This document shows positions 18,933-28,067 of a stretch of DNA of 64,000 nucleotides, piece after piece. Each line of letters begins with the position of its first letter. Within the stretch, counting starts at the first letter, position 1. Source of the stretch: Polynucleobacter rarus (GTDB taxonomy: Bacteria > Pseudomonadota > Gammaproteobacteria > Burkholderiales > Burkholderiaceae). The stretch lies in assembly GCF_003072505.1 (NCBI RefSeq), contig NZ_NTGB01000001.1, positions 508,820 to 572,819 of the forward strand, written 5' to 3'. The notes below the pieces were generated by a model. It saw only the letters and a list, made by a program, of their open reading frames with translations, did no database searches and was not told where the DNA came from. Both the position numbers and the translations under genes were made by a program.

Positions 18933-18954
18933 TATTACTAATGCATTAGTAATA
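18933..18954. promoter_or_regulatory. 22-bp perfect palindrome
   Basis: The half-site TATTACTAATG is followed immediately by its exact reverse complement. It lies 35 bp after the stop of the QTCD gene. The absence of a loop and of a T-run argues against a terminator and suggests a protein-binding site, perhaps for the HTH protein of the adjoining operon (inference). Confidence 0.5.
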
Positions 18955-19359
18955 TGCAAGTTGCTTTAGTACTATCGCGCCTTGTCTCAGTAGAAAAAGG
19001 TAGAGCCTTAGTGAGTCGAGAGCTAAAACCATACTTCCCTGTATCTAACGTTCATCTCCTGATGTAGTGCCCCCAATTAAGTAGACAATCCTTTAGGAGA
19101 AAATTCTATTTGACGTCATGCATCAGTAACTTGTTCTTAATTAAAACGGGATTTTTTCATCGCAATTTTCTCCATAATTAGGGGAGTCAAAAGCAACATT
19201 ACTCTAGTTTTGAAACATAGTACTTTTTTGGGAGGGGGTCATTGATCCAATGATAAGATATAAATACTCTCTTTGAACGTGGTACTAAATTGAAATCATT
19301 TCATTCAAGAGTCCTGATTAACGATGGTCATAGAATAATTAAATACAAAAGGAGCACAC
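18955..19359. other. intergenic region with possible IS3-type terminus
   Basis: From 19063 the sequence reads TGTAGTGCCCCCAATTAAG and then TAGACAATCCTTTAGGAGAA. This resembles the left ends of IS3-family elements with a ribosome site just inside. No transposase frame follows, and no second copy is present to confirm it. The rest is the upstream region of the aldo/keto reductase, which has a strong AAAGGAG site before its ATG. Confidence 0.3.
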
Positions 19360-20199
19360 ATGAATAACCCAACCTCTGTACCTGTCATTACCTCCCAAGG
19401 ATGTAGTATTCCTCAAATTGGCTTTGGAACTTCTCAATTAGGAGACTGTGCCGAACTCGTTTGCCATGCCTTAAAATTAGGTTATCGGCATATTGATACT
19501 GCCTGGAAATACGGCTCAGAAAAAGGCGTCGGCGAAGGGATCCGTGCATCGGGTGTGCCACGTAGCGAAATCTTCTTAGTCACAAAAGTCTCCCACGAAT
19601 ACCTCTCTAAAGATGCTTTTGCTAAATCAGTAGATGAGAGTTTAAAAAATCTTCAAGTCGACTATGTTGATATGCTGCACGTCCACTGGCCAACTGTTGA
19701 CAATATTCCAATGGCTGAAACCATGACTGCCTTAGCCCTAGCCAAGCAACAAGGCTTAACGCGTCATATTGGTGTAGCCAACTTTAATATTGCCCTCCTA
19801 GAGCAGGCGATGTCGCTTTGCCCTGAACCGATTGTCTCTTTACAAGCCGAGTATCATCCCTACCTCGATCAGAGTAAATTATTAGCGTATTGTCAAAGCA
19901 AAGGCTTAAGTTTTACGGCGTATTGCCCACTCGCGCGTGGTCGTTTATTTGATGATCCAGTCCTGACAGAGATGGCAAAAAACAAAGATAAATCCATCGC
20001 CCAAATTGTGCTGCGGTGGCTCACTCAACAAGGCAATATTATTCCTATTCCAAGATCATCGAATCTTGAGCGGATTGCGCAAAACTTAGATATCTTTAAT
20101 TTCACGCTAAGCCCTTCTGAGATGGCCCAAATCCACGCACTCGCCAAACCCGATGGCAGAATAGCAAACCCAGCTGGCAGAGCACCGCTTTGGGACTAA
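19360..20199 (+). CDS. aldo/keto reductase
   Basis: A 279-aa NADPH-dependent oxidoreductase of the AKR (2,5-diketo-gluconate reductase-like) group. The barrel opens with IPQIGFGTSQLG. The catalytic residues are visible: Asp in HIDTAWKYGSE, the Tyr in the same motif, Lys in FLVTKVSHE and His in MLHVHWP. The C-terminal NADPH-binding IPIPRSSNLERI segment is present. Members reduce aldehydes and keto-sugars or keto-acids, and the substrate here is unknown. The start ATG has AAAGGAG eight bases upstream. The gene converges on a Bug receptor gene across a strong bidirectional hairpin. Confidence 0.9.
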   Translation: MNNPTSVPVITSQGCSIPQIGFGTSQLGDCAELVCHALKLGYRHIDTAWKYGSEKGVGEGIRASGVPRSEIFLVTKVSHEYLSKDAFAKSVDESLKNLQVDYVDMLHVHWPTVDNIPMAETMTALALAKQQGLTRHIGVANFNIALLEQAMSLCPEPIVSLQAEYHPYLDQSKLLAYCQSKGLSFTAYCPLARGRLFDDPVLTEMAKNKDKSIAQIVLRWLTQQGNIIPIPRSSNLERIAQNLDIFNFTLSPSEMAQIHALAKPDGRIANPAGRAPLWD

Positions 20200-20227
20200 C
20201 TCACGCTTTGGAACTAACTCATATCCA

Positions 20228-20261
20228 ATCAGATAACTGTTAAACGTAGCAGTTATCTGAT
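20228..20261. terminator. bidirectional terminator hairpin
   Basis: ATCAGATAACTG (20228-20239) pairs perfectly with CAGTTATCTGAT (20250-20261) around a 10-base loop. It lies between convergent genes (aldo/keto reductase and Bug receptor), where a two-way terminator is expected. A short T-run follows on the plus strand. Confidence 0.7.
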
Positions 20262-20272
20262 CAGACTTTTAC

Positions 20273-21268
20273 CTACTCAGATTTAATGCCTGCTGCTTTA
20301 ATCACGACTGCATTCGCAGTGAGTTCATCTTTAATTAATTGATCAAATTGCTCAGGAGTCATGGGTAATGCTTCAGCTCCGAGACTCACTAAGCGCTCTT
20401 TGACTTCGTTGTCTTGTAGCGCTTTTAAAGTGGATTGATTTAATTTATTCACAATATCGCGTGGAGTTTTTGAAGACACCAACATGCCGATCCAAAATAA
20501 ATATTCTGATTTAGCAACACCCGCTTCAGCTAGGGTAGGGACATCCGGTAATTGGGACGAACGCTTCGGTGTGCTCACTGCTAATGGAATTAATTTACCC
20601 GCTTTAATCATTGGTAAGGCTGAGACTAAGGGCGCAAAAAAGTAATCGATCCGTCCCGTCATCGTCTCCGTAATGGCCTCAGGAGAACCCTTGTAGGGCA
20701 CATGCACCGCGTCAATGCCAGTGGCTAATTTAAATTTTTCTGCGCTCATATGCGTAGCACTACCTAAGCCAGCCGATGCATAATTGAGTTGTCCTGGCAT
20801 ATTTTTAGCCGCTGCTACGACATCCTTGACCGATTTATAGCCTTTATTGGGTGATACAACCATCACGTTGGGGACGACGGCAAGAGGTACCACAGCAGAA
20901 AAATCTTTGACTGGGTCGTAACTCACCTTATTGAGCAGAGGCAACACAGTATGCGCTCCCGTATACACAAAGACAGAGTGCCCATCTGCCGGAGAATTTA
21001 AGATGGTCTGAATCGCCAGCGTCCCAGCAGCTCCGGGCTTGTTCTCGACGATCACAGAAACGCCAAATTCATTTTGCAATTTTTCTGCAATAGACCGAGC
21101 AATAATATCTGAGGCACTACCGGCAGTTGCCCCCGAAATTAGTTTGATGGGTTTACTCGGGAAGGCTTGGGCAAAACCATTTAAATGGGTGAGTCCAAGA
21201 CCAATACTAAACAGCAAAACAGTAGTTAAATGGATTGCTTTATTTCTCATCAATTGCCATTGAGTCAT
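20273..21268 (-). CDS. Bug/TctC-family periplasmic substrate-binding protein
   Basis: A 331-aa receptor with an N-terminal hydrophobic signal (AIHLTTVLLFSIGLGLTHLNGFAQA) and the usual Bug opening AFPSKPIKLISGATAGSASDIIAR. VIVENKPGAAGTLAIQ and GQLNYASAGLGSATHMSAEKF, two hallmark stretches that line the carboxylate pocket, follow. Bug proteins bind small carboxylates or amides in the periplasm and feed TctA/TctB-type tripartite transporters or signal. No TctAB genes are in the window. The gene lies 22 bp downstream of the alpha/beta hydrolase on the same strand, so the two probably form an operon. That suggests the receptor's ligand is related to the hydrolase substrate. Confidence 0.9.
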   Translation of the reverse strand: MTQWQLMRNKAIHLTTVLLFSIGLGLTHLNGFAQAFPSKPIKLISGATAGSASDIIARSIAEKLQNEFGVSVIVENKPGAAGTLAIQTILNSPADGHSVFVYTGAHTVLPLLNKVSYDPVKDFSAVVPLAVVPNVMVVSPNKGYKSVKDVVAAAKNMPGQLNYASAGLGSATHMSAEKFKLATGIDAVHVPYKGSPEAITETMTGRIDYFFAPLVSALPMIKAGKLIPLAVSTPKRSSQLPDVPTLAEAGVAKSEYLFWIGMLVSSKTPRDIVNKLNQSTLKALQDNEVKERLVSLGAEALPMTPEQFDQLIKDELTANAVVIKAAGIKSE

Positions 21269-21290
21269 ATTTTTTCCTATTGAAAGATGA

Positions 21291-22388
21291 TTAAATGCGT
21301 GGCAAACCTAATTGCTCGGCCATCCAATCTGCTGTGCGATGTCGATAGCGGTAAGGGCGGTTATTGGCAATATGGTTACCATCTTCCACAATTAATAATT
21401 CGGTGGGACCAGAAGCCTCATCTGCCATACGCTTGGTATCCTGCCAAGGAATTAAGCGATCTAACTTACCCGTCACTAAAAATAAGGGGCAAGTAATTTG
21501 TTGAGCAATACCATTTTTCATGGTCAGCGTGCGGCTATATTCTTTCGCTTGCGCCTCGGTCGCCAAATGACTTCTCACCCGAAATGCCTCTTTAGTAACG
21601 GGTGGTAATTGGTCCCAAGTATCAAAAAAATCATAAGGCCCAGCAAGACCAATACAGGCTTTTAAGCGTTTTTCAAAAGCAGCTGCGCGAGGAGCGTAGT
21701 AACCACCTAAGCTCACACCCCATAAACCAATCCGGGTATGATCAATATCATTTCTCTGAATCAACCAGTCTACGATTGCTTTTACTGGCACCTCATAATC
21801 CCCACGAATTGGGAAATCATATTCCGCTTCACCTTGGCCTGGACCATCCACCAGTAAAGTGGCCATGCCGCGTGCCAAAAAGGGCAGCTCATACGCTTCT
21901 AGCTCTTCTTTGGCTGAGTCTAGGCCTGGGACCATAATCAGTACGGGTGGTTTTTGATTAGTACCTGCGGCACCGTGAGCCACATGAGGCAAGCGTAAGA
22001 AACCAGCCAAGGTTTTCCCCATATAAGGAATTTCAACGCGTATCGCTGGAGGGCGCATATAGGGCAAAGCTAATTGTTTGCATTCAACCGCCTTCATGTG
22101 CGCTACGCGCATCACATCGATATCATTTACAGATACGAATTTGGCAAAATGATAGTACACCGCCGCGCGGGATAAATGCTCACTAGCACTCAAGAAATAT
22201 TGTTGATCTAGGGCTTCTTTGCCGAGATTTTCGTGGACGAGCGCTCTTTGACTCCAAGCACTAGTCCAATCCTCCCAGCGATCAATGCCCTGCGTCACTT
22301 CTTGAAAATCGGTTAGTAAAATACCATTCGACACAAAGCGTGGCCCCCAATGGGCAATAGCTGACTCAACACGTGGATCTTTACTCAT
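21291..22388 (-). CDS. alpha/beta hydrolase (FrsA/DHPON-hydrolase-like)
   Basis: A 365-aa enzyme with an N-terminal helical cap region of about 120 residues and a C-terminal alpha/beta-hydrolase fold. The nucleophile elbow is GLWGVSLGGYYAP (Ser in GxSxG). The acid is the Asp in LVTGKLDRLIPW and the base the His in VEDGNHIANN. The cap-plus-core layout resembles 2,6-dihydroxypseudooxynicotine hydrolase and related C-C or ester hydrolases. It is cytoplasmic, with no signal peptide. It sits upstream of the Bug gene in the same direction, so the two are likely co-transcribed. The natural substrate cannot be read from the sequence. Confidence 0.85.
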   Translation of the reverse strand: MSKDPRVESAIAHWGPRFVSNGILLTDFQEVTQGIDRWEDWTSAWSQRALVHENLGKEALDQQYFLSASEHLSRAAVYYHFAKFVSVNDIDVMRVAHMKAVECKQLALPYMRPPAIRVEIPYMGKTLAGFLRLPHVAHGAAGTNQKPPVLIMVPGLDSAKEELEAYELPFLARGMATLLVDGPGQGEAEYDFPIRGDYEVPVKAIVDWLIQRNDIDHTRIGLWGVSLGGYYAPRAAAFEKRLKACIGLAGPYDFFDTWDQLPPVTKEAFRVRSHLATEAQAKEYSRTLTMKNGIAQQITCPLFLVTGKLDRLIPWQDTKRMADEASGPTELLIVEDGNHIANNRPYRYRHRTADWMAEQLGLPRI

Positions 22389-22407
22389 TTAACTTCTGTC
22401 TCCTTAG

Positions 22408-22455
22408 TTATTCATATTCTTATATATATTCTTATACATATTCTTATGCACTTTC
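22408..22455. repeat. short imperfect AT-rich tandem repeat
   Basis: Three imperfect units of about 12 bases around TATTCTTATA follow each other upstream of the hydrolase gene. They may be simple-sequence slippage, and no function is evident. Confidence 0.4.
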
Positions 22456-22672
22456 ATGCAATCCTCGCAAAGTGCTCGCGAGAAATTGATGCTGGTATTT
22501 TTATATTTATAGTATCTATCATATCCAAAAAACACGGCTAAGTAATCATTTTTTGATATCCCCCCGACCTTTGGGTGAAGAGGATGTCAAATAGGTCGTA
22601 GTAGAGAACCTTCAGATTCCTTTGGAACCCTTTATAACTTGTAGAACCTCTAGAACCTGTAAAGCCTAAGTC

Positions 22673-23329
22673 CTAAGATTTAGCGTCTCGTTTCAAGCAC
22701 AGACCATAACTACTCAGGTATAAAGTGAGTCCATTTAATAAATGCCATAACCAGTGTGAACCGTGTGAAACACTAGTGAGATCGCATAAGGGCGTATCAA
22801 CTTGACGACTTAGAAGAGAGAATGGAAAAACGATGACCGCTAGCCATAAAAACCGAGCTGCCGGTCTATTTGAATATTGGGTAACCACTGCATACACAAT
22901 CAGGGCTAACCAAGCACCGAGATACATGCCTGGTGGTAACCATGGGGCAGAAGGCTTTAATAGATTCATCAGCAGTTGAGCCAAAACAACCATGATGATG
23001 AACAGTAGAGTTGATCCCAATTGAATGAGGATTGATTTTCTGAACCACTGCTTGGGAATCAGAAAGACAAAAGTGACCAAATAGATCGCGATGACTAAAA
23101 CATCAATCAGGCCTGTTAAGCGATTCGCGAAGGTATGAAAGCTAAAACTTCCTAAGCCGATGAGGATGACCAGAGTCGCAATCAGCTTAGAACGAGGAGA
23201 TCTTAAGCGCCATAGTAAAAACCCTGCCACGATGAAGGATAGATTACTGATGGCATTCAGAGGCTCAGCCCAAAAACTCGGATCTAAGCGCTCACAATAC
23301 ATATCGACTGAATCGAACCAATTAGTCAT
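22673..23329 (-). CDS. ceramidase-family integral membrane protein
   Basis: A 218-aa protein with about seven hydrophobic segments. The N terminus reads DMYCERLDPSFWAEPLNAISNLSF, the typical opening of bacterial alkaline-ceramidase-like (PF05875) proteins. The conserved histidines appear in FSFHTFANRLTGLIDVLVIA and in the C-terminal HWLWHLLNGLTLYL. The family coordinates zinc in the membrane and hydrolyses amide bonds of ceramide-like lipids in eukaryotes; the bacterial substrate is generally unknown. The gene stands alone between opposite-facing operons. Confidence 0.8.
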   Translation of the reverse strand: MTNWFDSVDMYCERLDPSFWAEPLNAISNLSFIVAGFLLWRLRSPRSKLIATLVILIGLGSFSFHTFANRLTGLIDVLVIAIYLVTFVFLIPKQWFRKSILIQLGSTLLFIIMVVLAQLLMNLLKPSAPWLPPGMYLGAWLALIVYAVVTQYSNRPAARFLWLAVIVFPFSLLSRQVDTPLCDLTSVSHGSHWLWHLLNGLTLYLSSYGLCLKRDAKS

Positions 23330-23525
23330 AATTTATTTCGGTTTTCATTCTAAAAACTTAGGTTTATTTTAGGGTGAGCTTATTGTGAGTTTAGTGTGAT
23401 TTTAGGGCAATCTTAGAGCAATCTTAGGGTAAATGGGGATCTCTTATTTTTTCTTTAGTTTTATAGTATGAAGTAGAAACATTAAAGCTATCAACAATAA
23501 ATCTAAGACTTTTTTGAGGGACATC

Positions 23526-24530
23526 ATGTTCAAGATCAATCGGTTTAAAGAGGTATCGATTTTTGCACTCGGTTTTGTTTTCAGTTTATTGCATCAAAGT
23601 AGTTTTGCACAGGATAAATTTCCATCCAAACCAATCAATCTGATTGTGCCATTTGCGCCAGGTGGTAGTAATGATTTGGTGGCTCGAATGTTATCCGGCC
23701 CTCTTTCTCTTGAATTAAATCAACCGGTTGTTGTGATTAATAAGACAGGTGCTGGTGGTGCAATTGGTACGGCAGAGGTTGCCAACGGCAATCCAGATGG
23801 TTATAACTTAGTACTTTTAAATAGTGCGAATATTACTTACCCAGAAGCGGAGAGACTAGCTGCTAGAAAACCGCTTTATGAGTTAAATCAAATTGAGCCC
23901 CTAGCACTTTTATCGAATGATCCTATTTTCATCATCATTAGGTCCGATTTGCCTTATAAAAATATGGGCGAGTTTTTTAAAGCGGCTCAACTAAAACCTG
24001 GTTTTTTTGATTACTCCTCTTCAGGTAATTTAGGCCCTATTCATATTCAATATGAACTGCTTGGCAGTGCTTTGAAAACCTCCTTTACGCAGATTCAGTA
24101 CAAAGGAGTAGGTCCCAGCGTCTTAGCACTACTGAGTGGCGAAGTGCATACGACGGCTGTCAATCCCGCAACCCTATCAGCTCAACTCAGTAGTGGCAAA
24201 ATTCGCGTGTTGGGGGTAACCGGCGATCAAAGACACCCCTTAGTGCCAGATGCGCCCACTTTTAAAGAATTAGGTATTTTAGATTCTAGTTACCGCTTAT
24301 GGACGGGCATTTATACGACTGCTAGCACCCCTCCCGAAGTATTAAAAAAGTTAAACCTCGCAATCGCAAAGGCTGTGAAAACGCCCCGGTTTGTCAATGG
24401 TATGAAGCAGGCAAATCTGATACTAGACTTTAAAGAATCAACGGATTTTAAAAATTTTGTAGACGAAGATGCCAAAAAGGTCATCAAAGTTTTTGGTAAG
24501 TTAATCGTACCAGAGCCGAATAAAAATTAA
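23526..24530 (+). CDS. Bug/TctC-family periplasmic substrate-binding protein
   Basis: The ATG at 23526 is preceded by GAGGGA and is preferred over the in-frame TTG at 23514. The 334-aa product has a signal peptide (FKEVSIFALGFVFSLLHQSSFAQ). The mature opening FPSKPINLIVPFAPGGSNDLVARM and VVVINKTGAGGAIGTAEVA are standard Bug signatures. It probably forms a transcription unit with the cupin gene and amidohydrolase that follow on the same strand. The receptor likely delivers or senses the compound they act on (inference). Confidence 0.9.
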   Translation: MFKINRFKEVSIFALGFVFSLLHQSSFAQDKFPSKPINLIVPFAPGGSNDLVARMLSGPLSLELNQPVVVINKTGAGGAIGTAEVANGNPDGYNLVLLNSANITYPEAERLAARKPLYELNQIEPLALLSNDPIFIIIRSDLPYKNMGEFFKAAQLKPGFFDYSSSGNLGPIHIQYELLGSALKTSFTQIQYKGVGPSVLALLSGEVHTTAVNPATLSAQLSSGKIRVLGVTGDQRHPLVPDAPTFKELGILDSSYRLWTGIYTTASTPPEVLKKLNLAIAKAVKTPRFVNGMKQANLILDFKESTDFKNFVDEDAKKVIKVFGKLIVPEPNKN

Positions 24531-24604
24531 ATCTTGAGACAGCATATTGATCAAAAATATGACTTTATCAATCATCAAAAAAATAGAAAAAAGGAGATTG
24601 TTTT

Positions 24605-25021
24605 ATGGACACAAATACAAATGACAAATTAGAAGCCAGAACACCAGGCGCTAAAAGGGCTAATCCAGGAGAGTTTTTCTTTGATTTCAATCAAGTGAAT
24701 CAAATTATGGGCGGACCAGACTATTCACCGGTGTTTGGTGGTTGTGTTGAAGGAGACCGAATGATAGTTGCGGTCATGAGGGCCCCGGCTGGCAAATCTG
24801 CTGACTTACATAGCCATCCGAATGAGCAGTGGATCTACATTTTAGAAGGCCATCTAGAGTTCGTCATTGAGGATCAGAAAAAGCAGGTTGGACCTGGAGA
24901 GTTAGTTTATATACCAGCCGAGAAACTGCATAAAGCAGGTGCTACACCTGAGGCAGATTGTGTATTTTTTACCTGCAAAGATTCTTCTAGCGGTTTGCAT
25001 GGTAAGAAGTTTATCGCCTAA
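24605..25021 (+). CDS. cupin-domain protein
   Basis: A 138-aa single-domain cupin. The metal-binding motif 1 reads HSHPNEQWIYILEGHLEF (His, His and Glu), and motif 2 near the C terminus is PGELVYIPAEKLHKAGA. A strong AAGGAG ribosome site precedes the ATG. Small cupins of this type may be dioxygenases, isomerases or sugar/acid-binding proteins, and this one cannot be assigned further. It lies between a Bug receptor and an amidohydrolase, all in one direction, with a perfect hairpin after its stop. Confidence 0.8.
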   Translation: MDTNTNDKLEARTPGAKRANPGEFFFDFNQVNQIMGGPDYSPVFGGCVEGDRMIVAVMRAPAGKSADLHSHPNEQWIYILEGHLEFVIEDQKKQVGPGELVYIPAEKLHKAGATPEADCVFFTCKDSSSGLHGKKFIA

Positions 25022-25055
25022 CAAAATAATAAAAAGTTCAAATAGTTGGTTTTAA

Positions 25056-25085
25056 AGCATCAAAATGACTTTTCGTTTTGATGCT
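25056..25085 (+). terminator. perfect 10-bp hairpin between cupin and amidohydrolase genes
   Basis: AGCATCAAAA (25056-25065) and TTTTGATGCT (25076-25085) form a stem around a 10-base loop. No T-run follows, so it may be an attenuating or mRNA-stabilising structure rather than a full terminator. Confidence 0.45.
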
Positions 25086-25133
25086 GGCATGATTAAAAAT
25101 ATTAAAAAAAATAAATAGATAGGAGACGAAACA

Positions 25134-26237
25134 ATGAGTCATTATTTTCATGGCATGAATAAAAGTGCCAAAGCTTTGGGTGGGTTGATCTTTTGTGGTT
25201 GCTGCATCAAGTCAATTGTTCCAGAGGGCGGGGGTAGTACTAAGCCTTACAGAAGACCTCCCGTGGTGATTAATGGTCGGGTAGCGAAGACTGTTGATGT
25301 GCACACGCATTGTTTGTTTCAAGAATCGATCGATTTAATGGGCGAAAACGGTAAAGGAATTATTCCCCCAACAAAAGGTGCGCAGGAGCATTTTATTGAA
25401 ATAGCTGACCGCCTCAAAGATATGGATGCGATGGGCATTGATATGGAAATCTTAAGTATCAATCCCTTTTGGTATAAATCAGATAGAGAGTTGGCACAAA
25501 AGATTTGTGAAGTAAATAATCAGAAATTAGCAGAATTATGTGCCATGGCACCTACTCGATTTGGTGCTTTTGCTTCCCTAGCCATGCAGTTCCCTGATTT
25601 AGCGGTAGTGCAGTTAGAAGAAGCCATGACAAAGTATGGATTACAAGGTGCAGCCATTGGTGGCAGCGTTTTAGGAGATGACTTTTGTCATCCTAAATAT
25701 CATCCCGTATTAGCGAAGGCTGAAGAACTAGGTGCGACTTTATTTATTCATCCGCAAAGTACTCCCCAACTTGAATCACGTTTTAAAGGCAATGGTTGGT
25801 TAGCGAACACGATTGGCAATCCTCTCGATACGACGATAGCACTAGAAAAACTCATTTATGAGGGAATCTTTGATCAGTTTCCTAAACTGAAAGTTCTAGC
25901 TGCACATGGTGGGGGATTCTTAGGTTCCTATGCGCCTAGAATGAATCGTAGTTGTTATATTTCTCCTTCCAACTGTAATCCTGAGATTCAGTTGAAGAAA
26001 TTGCCAACCGAATATTTAAAACAAATTTACTTTGATACTCTGGTATTTACGGGAGAGGCGCTAAGACATCTAGCGGCTGAGGTAGGGCCTAGTCAGTTAA
26101 TGATTGGTACTGATTGGCCAATTCCTTGGGAGGAAGATCCAGTTGGGCACATCATGAACACACCAGAGCTCAGCGATGATGATCGATACAATATGTTGGG
26201 AGCTAACGCGATCAAGTTATTGAATTTAAAAATTTAA
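25134..26237 (+). CDS. amidohydrolase family protein (ACMSD-like)
   Basis: A 367-aa TIM-barrel metalloenzyme of the amidohydrolase-2 group, which includes 2-amino-3-carboxymuconate-6-semialdehyde decarboxylase and 4-oxalomesaconate-hydratase-like enzymes. The HxH motif is in VDVHTHCLF, the later metal ligands are His in LFIHPQS and AHGGGFL, and the Asp is in MIGTDWPIPWEED. The first ~40 residues carry a hydrophobic Gly/Cys-rich stretch that is odd for the family. An AGGAG site precedes the ATG, so the start looks right. With the adjoining cupin and Bug receptor it suggests a small aromatic-acid or dicarboxylate catabolic unit. Confidence 0.85.
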   Translation: MSHYFHGMNKSAKALGGLIFCGCCIKSIVPEGGGSTKPYRRPPVVINGRVAKTVDVHTHCLFQESIDLMGENGKGIIPPTKGAQEHFIEIADRLKDMDAMGIDMEILSINPFWYKSDRELAQKICEVNNQKLAELCAMAPTRFGAFASLAMQFPDLAVVQLEEAMTKYGLQGAAIGGSVLGDDFCHPKYHPVLAKAEELGATLFIHPQSTPQLESRFKGNGWLANTIGNPLDTTIALEKLIYEGIFDQFPKLKVLAAHGGGFLGSYAPRMNRSCYISPSNCNPEIQLKKLPTEYLKQIYFDTLVFTGEALRHLAAEVGPSQLMIGTDWPIPWEEDPVGHIMNTPELSDDDRYNMLGANAIKLLNLKI

Positions 26238-26403
26238 ACAGTGAAAAATATTTAACTTTCAAAAATATTTAACTTTCTATTTGCGCATCTTTTGTCACAT
26301 CTCACCAGCCTAAACTGGCAAAGTGATTGAAGATTTTGCTTCATGAAGGTGAGATTACTTTTAGTTATTCAATTTAGTTACGCAATATTGATAAAGGTTT
26401 ACT

Positions 26404-27374
26404 GTGTTTAAATTATTTTCAACTTTAGTCATCTTGCTGGCTTCGCAAATGGTTACGCAAATGACCTTTGCCGCCTATCCAGAGCGATCGATTCGCTTGG
26501 TCGTGCCCTTTGCTACTGGTGGAACCTCAGAAATTATTGCGAGGTCTGTGGCGAATAGTCTGACCACCAGTCTTGGGCAATCGTTTATGTCGAAAACAAA
26601 CCAGGTGGAGCAGGTAATATCGCCATGGAAGAGGTTAAGCGTGCCAAACCAGATGGTTACACCCTGATGCTGGGTCACGTTGGCACATTGGCGGTTAATC
26701 CTGCCTTATTTGGGAGTAAATTACCCTATGATCCCAATGCAGACTTTGCCCCCGTTACTTTGATAGCAAAAGTACCCAACATCATTACTATCAGTGAAAA
26801 AAGCCAATACAAGACCCTTGCTGATTTAGTGGCTGATGCGAAAAAGAATCCTGGCAAGATTAATTACGGCTCAGCTGGCAACGGTAGTGCAGGGCACTTG
26901 GCCATGGAGTACTTCTCCTCCGAAGCTGGGATTGATTTAGTGCATGTGCCCTATAAAGGTTCTGGCCCCATGTTGACGGATCTGATTGGCGACCAAATTC
27001 AAGCAACCTTTAATGGCCTACCATCACTGATTGGACAATTCAAAGGCAAGGCGCTGCGCCCCTTAGCAACTGGTTCTGCTGAAAGGTCAAAAATGCTGAG
27101 TAATGTTCCGACAATATCGGAGTTAGGTTACAAGGGCTTTGAAACTTCGCAGTGGTACGGAATCATTGTTCCTGCGGGAACGCCACCAGCGATTATTGAG
27201 CGGCTACAGAAAGATATTGCCAAAGGCTTGAACTCTAAAGAAGAATCGAAGAGGATGTTGGAATACGGTGCTGTTTTAATTGGTGATACACCGACCCAAT
27301 TTAGCGCCTTTATTAAATCTGAGCAAGCTCGCTGGGCTAAGGTTGTAGAAAAAGCAAAGATTTCTCTTGATTAG
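26404..27374 (+). pseudogene. Bug/TctC-family receptor gene with a single-base deletion
   Basis: A GTG start with AAAGG upstream gives a signal peptide (LFSTLVILLASQMVTQMTFAA) and the Bug opening YPERSIRLVVPFATGGTSEIIARS. The frame then runs off at SLGQSFMSKTNQ. Reading on in the other frame gives VENKPGGAGNIAMEEVKRAKPDGYTL, exactly the usual family sequence, down to the stop at 27374. One base is missing in TTTATGTCG near 26588 (TTTATTGTCG expected). Without the deletion the protein would be about 323 aa and normal. The lesion is recent or a base-call error, because the rest of the gene is undamaged. The frames called separately would be 26404-26667 and 26625-27374. Confidence 0.85.
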
Positions 27375-27978
27375 ATGAATTGCCTTTGATATGGAATAGA
27401 ATTTAGGTACAGATATCTTTATGGATACAAGCGTCTGACTCTGTATCGAAGGTTGGTTGTATCCATACCCGCTATGGTTTGGAAGTGATTACATTGGGTT
27501 GATCATCGGTGACAATCTACTAGTGCTTAATGGTGCAGTAATCACGAATCCTGGCGCAAGAGCGAAGACTTATAAATCAATCAGTGGTTTTAAGAAACCT
27601 TTAAGTTAAGGCAGACCAAGGATAGAATCTGGATGAGACATATGTATTACCTTAATTAAAAACGTTTCTCCAAAAAACTAGCTTAATAAATACTGTGTAC
27701 CCAGTTTATGATGAAGTGCCAACTAAACCCAATAGGGTACATATTCTGCAAACTTATTCCCCCCAGTTTCATTTTTTCCCTGTCTGATTTCTAATGTGAT
27801 TGTAAGTAACTGATTTATAGGTAAAATATCATAATTTCTTTTTTCTGGTGTGATAAGATTTATTAAATAAATCTGTTCAAAAAAAGATTATTGTTTCTGA
27901 AGTGCCTTAGAGTGGCATGATTCTATAGTACTGTTTTTTTGATTTTTATTCGTTAATTTCACGGGTTAAAATTAAGGG
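27375..27978. other. intergenic region with possible gene remnant, upstream of the IS
   Basis: A plus-strand open frame without a start (27439-27609, 56 codons) reads LCIEGWLYPYPLWFGSDYIG onward and ends with FKKPLS and a stop. It looks like the tail of a protein, but I cannot name the family. The remaining AT-rich sequence up to the IS shows no further signal. Confidence 0.3.
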
Positions 27979-28067
27979 TGTAATAGCCCCTATTTCAACC
28001 GAACATAGTTTTTAAAGTAAACGACTAGGCGTAAGCCTAGTCATATGACTATGTTTAAGGAAAGAAA

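Noticed and set aside
19063..19130. Possible second type of IS terminus (TGTAGTGCCCCC...)
   Set aside because: No second copy, right end or transposase supports it, so I noted it only within the intergenic entry.
22408..23440. Short direct repeats around TATTCTTATA and GGGCAATCTTAG as a possible CRISPR or repeat array
   Set aside because: Units are short, imperfect and without spacers; they are simple sequence.
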